Part shown: piece by piece, positions 18,321-26,605 of the stretch
Numbering within the stretch: the stretch's first letter is position 1
How the letters are laid out: each line of letters starts with the position of its first letter
Origin: Candidatus Flexifilum breve
GTDB taxonomy: Bacteria > Chloroflexota > Anaerolineae > Aggregatilineales > Phototrophicaceae
Direction: 5' to 3'
Assembly (NCBI GenBank): GCA_016717205.1
Contig: JADKGC010000011.1
Coordinates: 232,355 to 296,354, forward strand
Length of the DNA stretch: 64,000 bases
The notes under the pieces: model-generated
What the model was told of the DNA's origin: nothing
Seen by the model: only the letters and a program-made list of their open reading frames with translations
The model's database searches: none
Position numbers and translations under genes: made by a program

Positions 18321-19337
18321 ATGTCACAACTTACACAATCACGGCGCACGTCGCCCTGGGCTATCATCCTCATCGCCATCGGCGTGATCTGGCTTCTCTC
18401 AGAAGCCAATATCTTCACGGCAGCGAATTTGTCGGTTCTCTTCCGGTTCTGGCCGTTGATCCTGATCGCCTTCGGGGTCGAACTGCTGATCGGGCGGAAT
18501 AATCAACGGCTGTCACTCCTGATCATCGGCGGCACGGTGCTCGTGATGATCGCGCTCATGCTCGTCGGGCCGTCGGTCGGTCTGGCGCAAACATCCGATG
18601 TGAAGACCGCGACCTACAGCACCCCGCTTGACGGCGTGGAGTCGGCGCGCGTCAATATCAGCGCGAACGTTGCCTCGGTGCGCGTTGTCCCCATCAGCAA
18701 CCCGGACAATCTGATTGATGCCGATCTCGAATATGTCGGCGACCTCACCTATGACGCCTCGACCGATGGCGCGCAGGGCGTCGTCAACCTCGAAAGCCAA
18801 GGCTCGGTCACCTACAGCAATATCTTCTTCTTCGACTGGCTCGGCGGCGACGCTTTGAACGGTGTGCAGTGGGATATCGGCCTCAACCCGGCCATCCCGC
18901 TCGACCTCGATGTGAGCAGCGGCACCGGCGGTATGAACCTCGACCTGAGTACCTTCCAACTCACCGATTTGCGGGTGAATGGCGGTACGGGCAGCGTGGA
19001 TCTCGTCCTGCCCAGCATGACGGACGCTTACACAGTGCGCGTTGAAACGGGCACGGGCGCGGGTCACATCCGCGTGCTGGACGACGCGGTTGTCCGTCTG
19101 GTGCTGCAAAGCGGCACGGGCAGCATGACCATCGACGTGCCGGATGATGCGGCTGTGCGCCTTGAAGCGTCCGTGGGCACGGGCAGCGTCAATGTGCCGG
19201 GCAGCTTCACCCGCACGAGCGGCGAAGACGGCTTCATCGGCGACTCCGGTACGTGGGAAACGGCCAACTTTGACGCTGCCGCGCAGCAGATCACGATTGA
19301 GTACGACGGCGGCACCGGCAGTCTGAATATCCAGTAG
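18321..19337 (+). CDS. LiaI/LiaF-like membrane protein with toast-rack domain (copy 1)
   Basis: A 338-residue protein. Two to three N-terminal membrane helices (WAIILIAIGVIWLLSE, VLFRFWPLILIAFGVELLIG) match the LiaI-LiaF-like transmembrane region (DUF5668). The outer part (residues about 95-338) is a right-handed beta solenoid-like toast-rack with recurring G-T-G-x-hydrophobic-D turns (GGTGSVDLVLPS, SGTGSMTIDVPD). In Firmicutes LiaF-type proteins tune envelope-stress signalling; here that role is inference. AAGGGGG precedes the ATG at 18321. It is paralogous to the next gene. Confidence 0.82.
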   Translation: MSQLTQSRRTSPWAIILIAIGVIWLLSEANIFTAANLSVLFRFWPLILIAFGVELLIGRNNQRLSLLIIGGTVLVMIALMLVGPSVGLAQTSDVKTATYSTPLDGVESARVNISANVASVRVVPISNPDNLIDADLEYVGDLTYDASTDGAQGVVNLESQGSVTYSNIFFFDWLGGDALNGVQWDIGLNPAIPLDLDVSSGTGGMNLDLSTFQLTDLRVNGGTGSVDLVLPSMTDAYTVRVETGTGAGHIRVLDDAVVRLVLQSGTGSMTIDVPDDAAVRLEASVGTGSVNVPGSFTRTSGEDGFIGDSGTWETANFDAAAQQITIEYDGGTGSLNIQ

Positions 19338-19349
19338 CCAATATCCACC

Positions 19350-19407
19350 TGTAGGGGCAGACCTATGTGTCTGCCCTAGGATGGGCGCACACAGTAGTGC
19401 GCTCCTA
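19350..19407. repeat. Two repeat D hairpins
   Basis: GGGCAGAC-CTATGT-GTCTGCCC at 19355-19376 in GTAGGGGC context, followed by GGGCGCAC-ACAGTA-GTGCGCTC at 19383-19404 ending CTACAG. They lie between the two toast-rack genes and might attenuate or terminate transcription between them. Confidence 0.8.
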
Positions 19408-19456
19408 CAGCTAATCTGTATACGACACTAGAACATATGAGGAGACACAAACCATC

Positions 19457-20377
19457 ATGAGCGATAATCAGCAGCCCGGCAAGCAGTACAAGACCGAATG
19501 GTCGTTCTCGTTTGAAAAGCTCGGCGACCAGATCGGCGAATTCTTCCGGTCGGTCGGTTCCGGCGAAGATGTCGAAGTGAAAACCGAACGCTTCACCGAT
19601 GTCGTCGGCGATGCGACCTCGGCGCGCGTCCGCCTCGACCTGTCCGCGGGCGAGTCCAATATCTACATGCTGCAAGATTCCGACAAGCTGATCGACGCGG
19701 AGATCACCTACATCGGTGAGATGCGCTTCGCCCACGACGGCACGCCGGAAAAGGTCGTTAGCCTGAGCCAAGTCACGTCACCGGGTGAATGGTTCCGCCA
19801 TGCGCTAACGTGGCTGAGCAAGCGCGGCGAACAGAATCAACTGCGCTGGAATGTCGGCCTCTCGCCGAATATTCCGATTGATCTGGATATTCACGGCGGC
19901 GTCGGCGAATGCGATTTCTCGCTGGCGACGCTCAAACCGGGCAAATTCACCATGAACGGCGGCACGGGCGAAATCGACGTGGTGCTGCCCGCCTCGCCGG
20001 AACTCTACAGCGCCAGCATCAACGGGGGCGTCGGCGAGCTGGATGTGAAGATTCCGGCGGGCGCGACGGTCAATTTGATGGTGCGCGCGGGCACGGGCGA
20101 GATCGATCTCGACATCGGCGAGGGCGCGGCGGCGGACATCACCGTGCACGGTGGCGTGGGCGAAGTGCAGGTGCATCTCCCGGCGGACGCGGCGGTGCGC
20201 GTGGAAGGCAAAGCGGGCATCGGGGACATCAGCGTCCCGGCGCGCCTCGCCCGCCTGAGCGGGACGGATGAATTCTTCGGCAAGAGCGGCGTGTGGCAGT
20301 CGGTCAATTACGAGGCGGCGGAGCGCAAGATCACCGTGCGTTATAACGGTGGCGTCGGCGCGCTGGTCGTGCGGTAA
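19457..20377 (+). CDS. Toast-rack (DUF2154/DUF4097-like) protein, soluble paralog
   Basis: A 306-residue protein lacking the membrane helices of its upstream paralog. The N-terminal 60 residues are charged (EKLGDQIGEFFRSVGSGED), then the same repeated turns appear (GGVGECDFSL, GGTGEIDVVLP, GGVGELDVKIP, RAGTGEIDLDI, GGVGEVQVHLP). Alignable ends (FFGKSGVWQSVNYEAAERKITV versus FIGDSGTWETANFDAAAQQITI) show tandem duplication. It is probably cytosolic, so it may pair with the membrane copy across the membrane or oligomerise with it; this is inference. Confidence 0.8.
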   Translation: MSDNQQPGKQYKTEWSFSFEKLGDQIGEFFRSVGSGEDVEVKTERFTDVVGDATSARVRLDLSAGESNIYMLQDSDKLIDAEITYIGEMRFAHDGTPEKVVSLSQVTSPGEWFRHALTWLSKRGEQNQLRWNVGLSPNIPIDLDIHGGVGECDFSLATLKPGKFTMNGGTGEIDVVLPASPELYSASINGGVGELDVKIPAGATVNLMVRAGTGEIDLDIGEGAAADITVHGGVGEVQVHLPADAAVRVEGKAGIGDISVPARLARLSGTDEFFGKSGVWQSVNYEAAERKITVRYNGGVGALVVR

Positions 20378-20434
20378 ACGCAAACTATTGCTCCTCCCCT
20401 CTTTTCGTGCCAGCGGGGCAGAGTCGGATGCAGC

Positions 20435-20540
20435 GGACGCAATAAATTGCGTCCCTACGAAAACGCATTCGGCTTGACAGAGGATGCTGTCTCCCTCCCT
20501 GAATTCGGAGGCGTGGGGTCGGACGCAATGAAGTACGTCC
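20435..20540. repeat. Repeat B, degenerate repeat C, degenerate repeat B
   Basis: GGACGCAATAAATTGCGTCC at 20435-20454; a shortened CTCCCTGAATTCGGAGG element near 20490-20516; and GGACGCAATGAAGTACGTCC at 20521-20540 with broken pairing. The set lies between convergent genes. Confidence 0.8.
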
Positions 20541-20565
20541 CTACGAGCTGCATAGGGGATTCCCA

Positions 20566-20595
20566 AAACAAAAAGGACGAGGTTAAACCTCGTCC
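20566..20595 (-). terminator. Intrinsic terminator of the coaE-side operon
   Basis: On the minus strand a 10-base-pair stem (GGACGAGGTT/AACCTCGTCC, 20575-20595, one-base loop) is followed by TTTTTGTTTTGG. It closes the 20622 gene. The stem shares the arm of repeat A, suggesting a repeat was adopted as terminator. Confidence 0.75.
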
Positions 20596-20621
20596 TTTGT
20601 CCATGTTGACTTCGATGTCGT

Positions 20622-20897
20622 CTACTTCTTGATTTGTTCGGTTTCGCTGGTAGCCGTGACCGCGTCGTCTTCGTCGCGGTCTTCCCAACTGACGATCCAG
20701 ATACACGCACCCGCCACCAGCACACACGCGGCGACCAGCGCCACCCACTGCAGGGGCAGCAGCCCAATCTCCCGCGCGGAGAAGACCAACAAAATCACCA
20801 TGCCCAGCGACAGCGCGATCCATGCGGCGACGCGCGGATGACGACTGGCCCACTGAACGGGCGGCAGACCGAGTAAACCTGAAGTTCCTTGCTGCAT
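20622..20897 (-). CDS. Small membrane protein
   Basis: A 91-residue protein with two membrane segments (AAWIALSLGMVILLVFSA and WVALVAACVLVAGACIWIV) and an acidic C-terminal tail (SWEDRDEDDAVT). No family is recognised. GAGGG lies four bases before the ATG. It starts eight bases after the stop of the GNAT-like ORF, so it is the last gene of the coaE operon and is followed by a clear terminator. Confidence 0.7.
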   Translation of the reverse strand: MQQGTSGLLGLPPVQWASRHPRVAAWIALSLGMVILLVFSAREIGLLPLQWVALVAACVLVAGACIWIVSWEDRDEDDAVTATSETEQIKK

Positions 20898-20905
20898 AAT
20901 CCCTC

Positions 20906-21373
20906 TTAGATCGGTTTCATGATACGGTCAGCACGAAGCTGTTTCATCAACCCGACGGTGTCGGGCGTGACCATTTCGTGCGCGGCTTCGCGCCATGCCG
21001 GGAACTTGATCTGGCTCAAGTTCAGCGGCTGGTAGCCGTTGACGACGAAGGCCTGCACCACATCCTGCGCGACGTTCTTCGGCAGGAAGATGAAGCTCAC
21101 TTCGCTTTGCAGTTCGCGCGACGCTTCTTCGACGGCGATGACCAGCGCGCTGATCACCGGGTCACGCGGGACATTCGGGTCGAGATAGAACTCGTCAATC
21201 CGGGTGATCAGGTTTTCGACCGTCCAGCCAATGACGGCGATCACGGCGTCGTTATCCCCGAGCGCCAGCAGGAAGCTCTTCTGCCCGAAGGCCAGCATGA
21301 TATCCATGCGGTCGACCGCATTGCCCGTCACGCGGGTGACGAACTTGGCGATCATCTCGGCGTTGTTGGGCAT
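20906..21373 (-). CDS. GNAT-like domain, probably the C-terminal half of the coaE protein
   Basis: A 155-residue ORF with an alpha/beta pattern similar to acetyltransferase-like folds (LALGDNDAVIAVIGW, IDEFYLDPNVPRDPVISALV, VSFIFLPKNV, AFVVNGYQPLNL). The acetyl-CoA loop is not obvious, so it may be a binding or degenerate domain. The frame continues upstream without a stop into the end of coaE: removal of one base in the T5 run at 21397-21401 joins ...LSPK to TEVGIRRCMPNNAEM, giving one fusion protein. Either it is a separate coupled gene, or the junction is an indel. Confidence 0.6.
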   Translation of the reverse strand: MPNNAEMIAKFVTRVTGNAVDRMDIMLAFGQKSFLLALGDNDAVIAVIGWTVENLITRIDEFYLDPNVPRDPVISALVIAVEEASRELQSEVSFIFLPKNVAQDVVQAFVVNGYQPLNLSQIKFPAWREAAHEMVTPDTVGLMKQLRADRIMKPI

Positions 21374-22295
21374 ACAGCGGCGAATGCCGACTTCGGTTTT
21401 TGGGCGAAAGCGGCGAGACGACGTTCGGCTTAGGCGTCAGCGATGAAGTGCCAGCGGGCTTCGCGGGAACCGTACGCTGTTGTGGGGCGGGCGGCATCGC
21501 TGGAGCGGCTTGCACCGGGCGTGCGGCGACATTATTAGTGGTGGGAGCCGGGCGGGCAGGCTGCGGCGGCATGCTCGGAGCGGGACGCGCGGGCGGCTGC
21601 ACCTGCGGTTGGGGCTGCGCCGGACGAGCAGGCGCGGCGGCGGGCTGCGTGCCCATCGTGGGGACGGATTTCGGCATCTGATTGCCGACCACCGGGACGA
21701 CCGTCGCATTCCAGATCATCTGGACCTGCTTCCACGTATCTTCGACCGTGCCGTCGTTCTTGATCACGACTTTGGCGCGGGAAACTTTATCCGACTGCGG
21801 CGGCTGCGCGATGATGCGCTTGCGCGCTTCTTCCAGCGGCAGCTTGCGCTTTTCCATCAGCCGCTTGACCTGCGTTTCAACAGTCGCATCGACCACCCAG
21901 ATCGTATCGCACATGGACGCGACGTCGCTTTCCAGCAGCTTGATCGCCTCGATGACGATCACGCGCTGCTGCGCGCGGCTGATCAGCGCAGTCATCGCCT
22001 GCGCGACGAACGGGTGAATGATCTCTTCGAGTTTGGTCAGGGCTTCCGGAACAGCGAACGCGACCGCACCGAGCAGCGGGCGGTTGATGCGCCCTTCACC
22101 ATCGACGATGAACTTGCCGAACATCTCGACGATGGGCTGGTACGCGGGCGCTCCCGGCGCCATCGCCTGATGCGTGAGTCCATCGGCATCAATGGTATAC
22201 GCGCCAAAATGTTGCAGCATCTGACGCACCACGCTTTTGCCTACCGCGATATTCCCGGTAAGTCCGATGACGTATTTATTCTCAAAGGGACTCAC
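21252..22295 (-). CDS. coaE: Dephospho-CoA kinase with Pro-rich tail (frameshift suspected at the 3' end)
   Basis: The first about 195 residues are dephospho-CoA kinase, the last step of coenzyme A synthesis: P-loop GLTGNIAVGKSVVRQML, IDADGLTHQAM, and the lid region RLMEKRKLPLEEARKRIIAQPP. A long Pro/Ala-rich linker (residues about 215-295) follows. Residues after about 300 (RDDRQVRHPRDG...) are out of frame with the good coding signal in 20906-21373, so the true reading probably shifts at 21397-21401. Long coaE variants with an extra domain are a plausible lineage trait. GGGGGAACG precedes the ATG. Confidence 0.85.
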   Translation of the reverse strand: MSPFENKYVIGLTGNIAVGKSVVRQMLQHFGAYTIDADGLTHQAMAPGAPAYQPIVEMFGKFIVDGEGRINRPLLGAVAFAVPEALTKLEEIIHPFVAQAMTALISRAQQRVIVIEAIKLLESDVASMCDTIWVVDATVETQVKRLMEKRKLPLEEARKRIIAQPPQSDKVSRAKVVIKNDGTVEDTWKQVQMIWNATVVPVVGNQMPKSVPTMGTQPAAAPARPAQPQPQVQPPARPAPSMPPQPARPAPTTNNVAARPVQAAPAMPPAPQQRTVPAKPAGTSSLTPKPNVVSPLSPKNRSRHSPLYAQQRRDDRQVRHPRDGQCGRPHGYHAGLRAEELPAGARG

Positions 22296-22401
22296 GTTCC
22301 CCCTCCAAAGGTGATCTTGCGTACTGTAATCCTATTGTAACGTGCTATTGATGTTATCAAACAGCGCGTTTTGGGCCGATTCATAAAGGTTTCTAAATGT
22401 T

Positions 22402-23799
22402 TCATTGTCCACCAAAATGATCGGTTTGTAACTGCACTGGCTGCTCCGCTAATAAGTCTGCACGCTGATTTTGCAGCGTCTCGACGGCCACCGGAGGCGT
22501 CTGATCACACGCAGCGATTCGCTCGGTCAGCCGCGCCTGCCAGTAGAGCACATCTGCCCAGGCGACCAGATCGGTCTCGCCGAGGCGCGCCGTCACTTCG
22601 AGCGACTGCGTCAGTGCGGCAAGCGGTTCGTCGCCGACCGGGCATTCCGTTTCTTCGGCCTGGGCCACCGCCCGCCCAACCAGACACGCCTGCGTTAGCA
22701 GATAATCCGGATTAAAGTTGAGCGCATCCGTGCAGCGTGCCAGCGCCGTGTCGCGATCACGATCAAAGTACAGGTTGGCGAGGCCGATGTTCGTGAGGAT
22801 CACCGCTTGCTGACTCGCGTCGCTGGTGTTCTGGTGCGCGGTTTCCAGATGGGCGAACACATCGTCCACGGTGACGGTTTCGCCGTTGCTGTCAGCGGAT
22901 GCCGTGCCATTAGCGAGCAGCAGTTCCTGCGTGGCAACGCCGCGATTATTCGCCGCCCGGGCGAACAGATTGGAGTCTTGGGACGCCGTGAAATAGGCGT
23001 CAATCGCATCCGCGGGCTGCCCCGCCAGCAGCAAGCCATTCGCCTTCATGAAGTAGAGCGCGAAGCTTTGGTCGACCTGCGGCGCGGTGCGGGCGGCGTC
23101 ATAGAACCCGGTGGCGGCGGTCGCGACATCGCCCGACAGGTAGTTGACCGCGGCGCTGCTCACCAGCCCGAAGAACTCGGAATTATCCACAGGTGCGGAT
23201 ACACTGAGCTGCGGCAGATCGAACAGCTCAGGCGGCGCGACCCGCTTGAGCAGGTCAACGCGCAGAGTGAGCGTGTCGCCGTCGCATTGACCCGAAAGCA
23301 GCAGGTCGTACATCTGAGACAGGGCGCTCGGATCGGCGAGATCGAGGCTGTCGTCAAATTCCACCAATGCCGATTCTGGCAGACCAGCTGCGAACTGTTC
23401 GGGCACATCCGCCGCGCAGCCGGCAAAGCTGGCCAAACCAACGCGCACGGGGATCGCTTGGGGGGGCGCTTCCCGCGTGGGCGTAACCGTTGGCCTGTCG
23501 CCCCCGCCCGTCGAGGTCGCCGTCGCGAGCTGGGTGCCATCTGTTTGGGTGGCAACCTGAGCCACGCCCGTACTCGTCACTTGATCGGCGGGTCTGCCCA
23601 GATTCGACTGGACGAGGAACAACACCACGACCACCACCAACGTGAGCGACGCGATCAGGGCGATGGGCGCGCTCGGTGCGGCGCTTTTCTTGGCGGGCGC
23701 GGGCCGGGGCGCAAAGTCATCATAGTCCGCCCCGCCGACGATCGGTGAGGCTTTCGCTGCCGCGTAGGGCTTCGTCGGCGTAGAGTTCCTGCAATTCAC
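22402..23799 (-). CDS. TM-TPR protein, probably the C-terminal part of the TIR protein
   Basis: This frame encodes a membrane helix (IALIASLTLVVVVVLFLV), a Thr-rich stalk, a beta-rich segment (IPVRVGLASFAGCAADVPEQ) and TPR-like helices with FYDAARTAPQVDQSFALYFMKANGLL and ANLYFDRDRDTALARCTDAL. No good start exists after the TIR gene stop; the GTG at 23799 used here is only formal. Dropping one G at 23730-23733 joins the TIR frame (...LTDRRR) to ADYDDFAPRPAPAKK, producing one TIR-linker-TM-TPR protein of about 830 residues. Treat the pair as one gene with an apparent frameshift. Confidence 0.65.
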   Translation of the reverse strand: MNCRNSTPTKPYAAAKASPIVGGADYDDFAPRPAPAKKSAAPSAPIALIASLTLVVVVVLFLVQSNLGRPADQVTSTGVAQVATQTDGTQLATATSTGGGDRPTVTPTREAPPQAIPVRVGLASFAGCAADVPEQFAAGLPESALVEFDDSLDLADPSALSQMYDLLLSGQCDGDTLTLRVDLLKRVAPPELFDLPQLSVSAPVDNSEFFGLVSSAAVNYLSGDVATAATGFYDAARTAPQVDQSFALYFMKANGLLLAGQPADAIDAYFTASQDSNLFARAANNRGVATQELLLANGTASADSNGETVTVDDVFAHLETAHQNTSDASQQAVILTNIGLANLYFDRDRDTALARCTDALNFNPDYLLTQACLVGRAVAQAEETECPVGDEPLAALTQSLEVTARLGETDLVAWADVLYWQARLTERIAACDQTPPVAVETLQNQRADLLAEQPVQLQTDHFGGQ

Positions 23800-24844
23800 C
23801 GGGGAGCACCCCCGTCGAGGAGGCGGGTTTGTTTTCCGCGGGCGGTTGTCCCGGCGGCGCGCTGATCCCGGCGGTCGCCAGTGTCCACGCGGATGGACTC
23901 GGCACACGCATGGGCGCTTGGACCAGCGCCGACACGCTGATCTGCGCGATCAGGCGCGCCTCGTAGACCAGATCGAGCGTGACGCGTACGCGCATGCCCG
24001 GCGCGGTATTTGAATGGAGATTCGCAGTGAAAATCACCGTCTGCGAGTCGTAGTCCGGCGGCAGTTCGACCGTGATTTCGCCGTCGTCAAACGTCAGCGC
24101 GGCGGACTTGGCGCGCACGCTCACGGTGACGGGCAGCGCTTCGCCCGTGGTCGGATCCACCGGGAATTTGAACGGGAAACCGGTGGCGCGCGCGTCCTCT
24201 TTGCCGATCACGTCGCCCGACGGGACGACGGCGGGCAGTTCACCGCGCAAGCCGTCCGAATCCGGCAGCGAAATTTTCGCCCAGACTTCGGTCGGCGCGG
24301 TCGGGATGATCTGCGAGGGCATGGCCGCTTCAAAGCGGCGCGAGCGCGTGATCGTCGTTTTGGCCGTGCTGGTCGGCGCAGTGGGTAGGGAAATATCATG
24401 CGCTTTGGGCGCGGCTTCTGGCTTCGGGACTTGCGCGGCTACGTTGCGACCGGGGGCGCTGCTGCGCTGCACACCGCTCACTTCGAGGTCGTGCAGGAAG
24501 TCTTCGGGCGGCACCTGGCCATCGCGCACATCGGCGGTCTGGAAGGCGAGGTAGGCGGGGAAAATGTCGCCCTCCAGCAGCACGGGGAAGACGGGCTTGT
24601 TGTTCTTCTCCGCGTACAGACGTTCCGCCTGCACCCAGCGGCTTTGATACGAACCGGGCGTCATGATGACGATCACGGCGGCGGCCTGCTCAACGGCCTT
24701 GAAGATCAACTGTTCCCAGTTGTTGCCGTAGTCGATGCGATCATCGATCCACACGTCGAAGCCGTTGGCGATGAGAAAGTCCGCCAGCTTGCGCGCGTAG
24801 TCTCGACTGCTGTTTTTGTGGTAGCTGATAAAGACGTGTGCCAA
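23720..24844 (-). CDS. TIR-domain protein (N-terminal part of a TIR-TM-TPR protein)
   Basis: About 374 residues. Residues 1-125 are a TIR domain: MAHVFISYHKNSSRDYARKL, GFDVWIDDRID, VIVIMTPGSYQSRWVQAE. Glu74 in S-R-W-V-Q-A-E sits where catalytic Glu of NAD-hydrolysing TIRs sits, so NADase activity is possible. Residues 200-330 are a beta-rich domain (FPVDPTTGEALPVTVSVRAK, VTLDLVYEARLIAQISV). The TTG start follows GAGGA by eight bases; a GTG at 24865 is the alternative. The stop at 23720 seems to result from an indel (see 22402-23799). TIR-TPR designs occur in immune or signalling proteins. Confidence 0.82.
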   Translation of the reverse strand: MAHVFISYHKNSSRDYARKLADFLIANGFDVWIDDRIDYGNNWEQLIFKAVEQAAAVIVIMTPGSYQSRWVQAERLYAEKNNKPVFPVLLEGDIFPAYLAFQTADVRDGQVPPEDFLHDLEVSGVQRSSAPGRNVAAQVPKPEAAPKAHDISLPTAPTSTAKTTITRSRRFEAAMPSQIIPTAPTEVWAKISLPDSDGLRGELPAVVPSGDVIGKEDARATGFPFKFPVDPTTGEALPVTVSVRAKSAALTFDDGEITVELPPDYDSQTVIFTANLHSNTAPGMRVRVTLDLVYEARLIAQISVSALVQAPMRVPSPSAWTLATAGISAPPGQPPAENKPASSTGVLPGELQELYADEALRGSESLTDRRRGGL

Positions 24845-24916
24845 TGGATTAGTCCTCGCCTGCACACGTTATTGTAACGTAAAAACGTAAAGCCGCGCTA
24901 CGCACTGCGTCCCGCC

Positions 24917-26284
24917 CTAGCCCATCGGCGGGACGAGGGTTAAGCCATCCCAACCGGGATCATGGCTCCCGTTGAAGGTCTGCGTCGTATCCCAGAAGAA
25001 CACATCGCTGTTGCCGTCGATCTCCTGCGTCCACACCAGCCCTGCCAGAAAGACGCGCACATCGCGGATTGGCCCGACTCCGGCGGTGATCGTGCCGATT
25101 CTGCCTCTGTCCCAGAATTTGAGTTCCTGTGCGGAATAACCACCTGACTGCCACGCGAGGCGGCCATCCGGCAGCCACATCAACTCAGAATCGTACTGGT
25201 TATCATCGGGCGGGATATCGCTGATGGTCTCGCCATCCCACACGTAGATGTGCATGCCATCCGCCGTCTGCGTGTTCCACGCTAGCCGCCCATCCGCCGA
25301 CCACCTCGGGCCTGGGAACAGCTGATTCGCCCGTCCCAAATTGCGGATCACGGCTCCGTCCCACACGTACAAACTGGGGATTTCAGCGCTAGTGGCAAAC
25401 CACGCAATTTGTCCCTGAGGAGAACCGGACGGACGACCGAGGAAACCGCCGTTTTCCGTGCTGATGCGCACAGCGCCCTGATCGGTCCATATATACATCC
25501 CGGAGCTGTTGTGAGTCCCAAGCCGAAACGCGAGTTGATCGTTGCCCCAGACCGTAAATTCGGCCCTGCCGTCGCCGGACTCCAGCACCGGAATGACTTG
25601 GTCGCCGTCCCACAGCCATAATGATGACGTCACATTGCTAGGGTTGATATAACCCCAGAGCAGATCGCCATTGGGCAGCCATTTAAGATAGGGTAGTTCT
25701 CTGTTAGGCAATTCTGTGACGACGATCACCTGTGCACTATCCCAGACGTACAGGCGGGTAACCCCCTCTGTACCGACGGTCAACCACGCTAGCCGGCCAT
25801 CCGCAGACCAAACCGGGCTTAACTGTCCCCCGTCTGCGCTAAAGTACGCCGAGTCGGTCCAGCCAAATTCGCGCCCCAGCAGCATCGTCTGTTCGCCATC
25901 CCACACCGCGACTTGCAGCGAAGTCCCGCGCTCATCGCTCTGATCGGTGTACCACGCCAAGCGCCCATCATTCGACCAAACCGGGAAATAATCGTAGGAT
26001 GGGCTGTTGCTCACATTGAGGGTTTGCTCGCCATCCCACACAAATACCTCGCTGCGGTCGTTGACCATGCTCAGCCACGCGAATTGCCCATCCGGGGACG
26101 GTTGGATGTAAATATCAGCGCTGTAGTTGCTGCTCACGTTGATCGTTTGCTCGCCATCCCACACGTACACGTCGTAGTCCCCGTCGCGATCCGAGAGCCA
26201 CGCGATGGGCGGCATCTGTGGTTGGGCGCGTAAAGTGAAGGTCGAAAGGCTGAGGGTGAGCAGAACGAGGATCACAGCGCGCAT
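24917..26284 (-). CDS. Secreted beta-propeller protein
   Basis: A 455-residue exported protein. The signal peptide (MRAVILVLLTLSLSTFTLRA) precedes about nine WD40/TolB-type blades. Each has a W-S-N/A-D-G-R-L-A-W strand and a conserved YVWDGEQ or VWDG element, repeated from residue 30 to 440. Such surface propellers bind proteins or glycans. No membrane anchor or catalytic motif is seen. The regular WDGE motif is distinctive and suggests repeat homogenisation. It is transcribed away from the secreted protein gene at 26606. Confidence 0.82.
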   Translation of the reverse strand: MRAVILVLLTLSLSTFTLRAQPQMPPIAWLSDRDGDYDVYVWDGEQTINVSSNYSADIYIQPSPDGQFAWLSMVNDRSEVFVWDGEQTLNVSNSPSYDYFPVWSNDGRLAWYTDQSDERGTSLQVAVWDGEQTMLLGREFGWTDSAYFSADGGQLSPVWSADGRLAWLTVGTEGVTRLYVWDSAQVIVVTELPNRELPYLKWLPNGDLLWGYINPSNVTSSLWLWDGDQVIPVLESGDGRAEFTVWGNDQLAFRLGTHNSSGMYIWTDQGAVRISTENGGFLGRPSGSPQGQIAWFATSAEIPSLYVWDGAVIRNLGRANQLFPGPRWSADGRLAWNTQTADGMHIYVWDGETISDIPPDDNQYDSELMWLPDGRLAWQSGGYSAQELKFWDRGRIGTITAGVGPIRDVRVFLAGLVWTQEIDGNSDVFFWDTTQTFNGSHDPGWDGLTLVPPMG

Positions 26285-26605
26285 GGTGGCGAGTCTCCGC
26301 TGATGAGGATGCTGATCTCATTGTAGGCGGATCAGCGCGGGCGTACCGCACGTCAACCTGACGTTTGCCGACCGCAGCACCTATGCACGCCTCTGTAAAA
26401 TGTACAATTTTTATAAAACTAAATTAAAAGCGAATTTTTGGGAAACCTAGAAACATGAAGCTTCGATTATCAATGGGGTACTTACAATTATAGATATCAT
26501 CGAGAGAACAATTCACTCAAACTTGCTGCACCGATTGCAGTCGGCGCGTTTCGTTCGCCGATGGTTGATTCGCTACTCACTCAGACTACATCAATTGGAG
26601 ACACC
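26285..26605. other. AT-rich divergent intergenic region
   Basis: Between the divergent propeller and 26606 genes, bases about 26390-26510 are conspicuously AT-rich compared with the GC-rich surroundings. Several -10-like hexamers (TATAGA, TACAAT) are present near 26480-26495, but no convincing -35 pair was found. No gene is seen. Confidence 0.5.

Noticed and set aside
23720..23799. Independent start for the TM-TPR gene within the TIR gene
   Set aside because: Only a GTG without a ribosome-binding site is available; a frameshift explains the data better.
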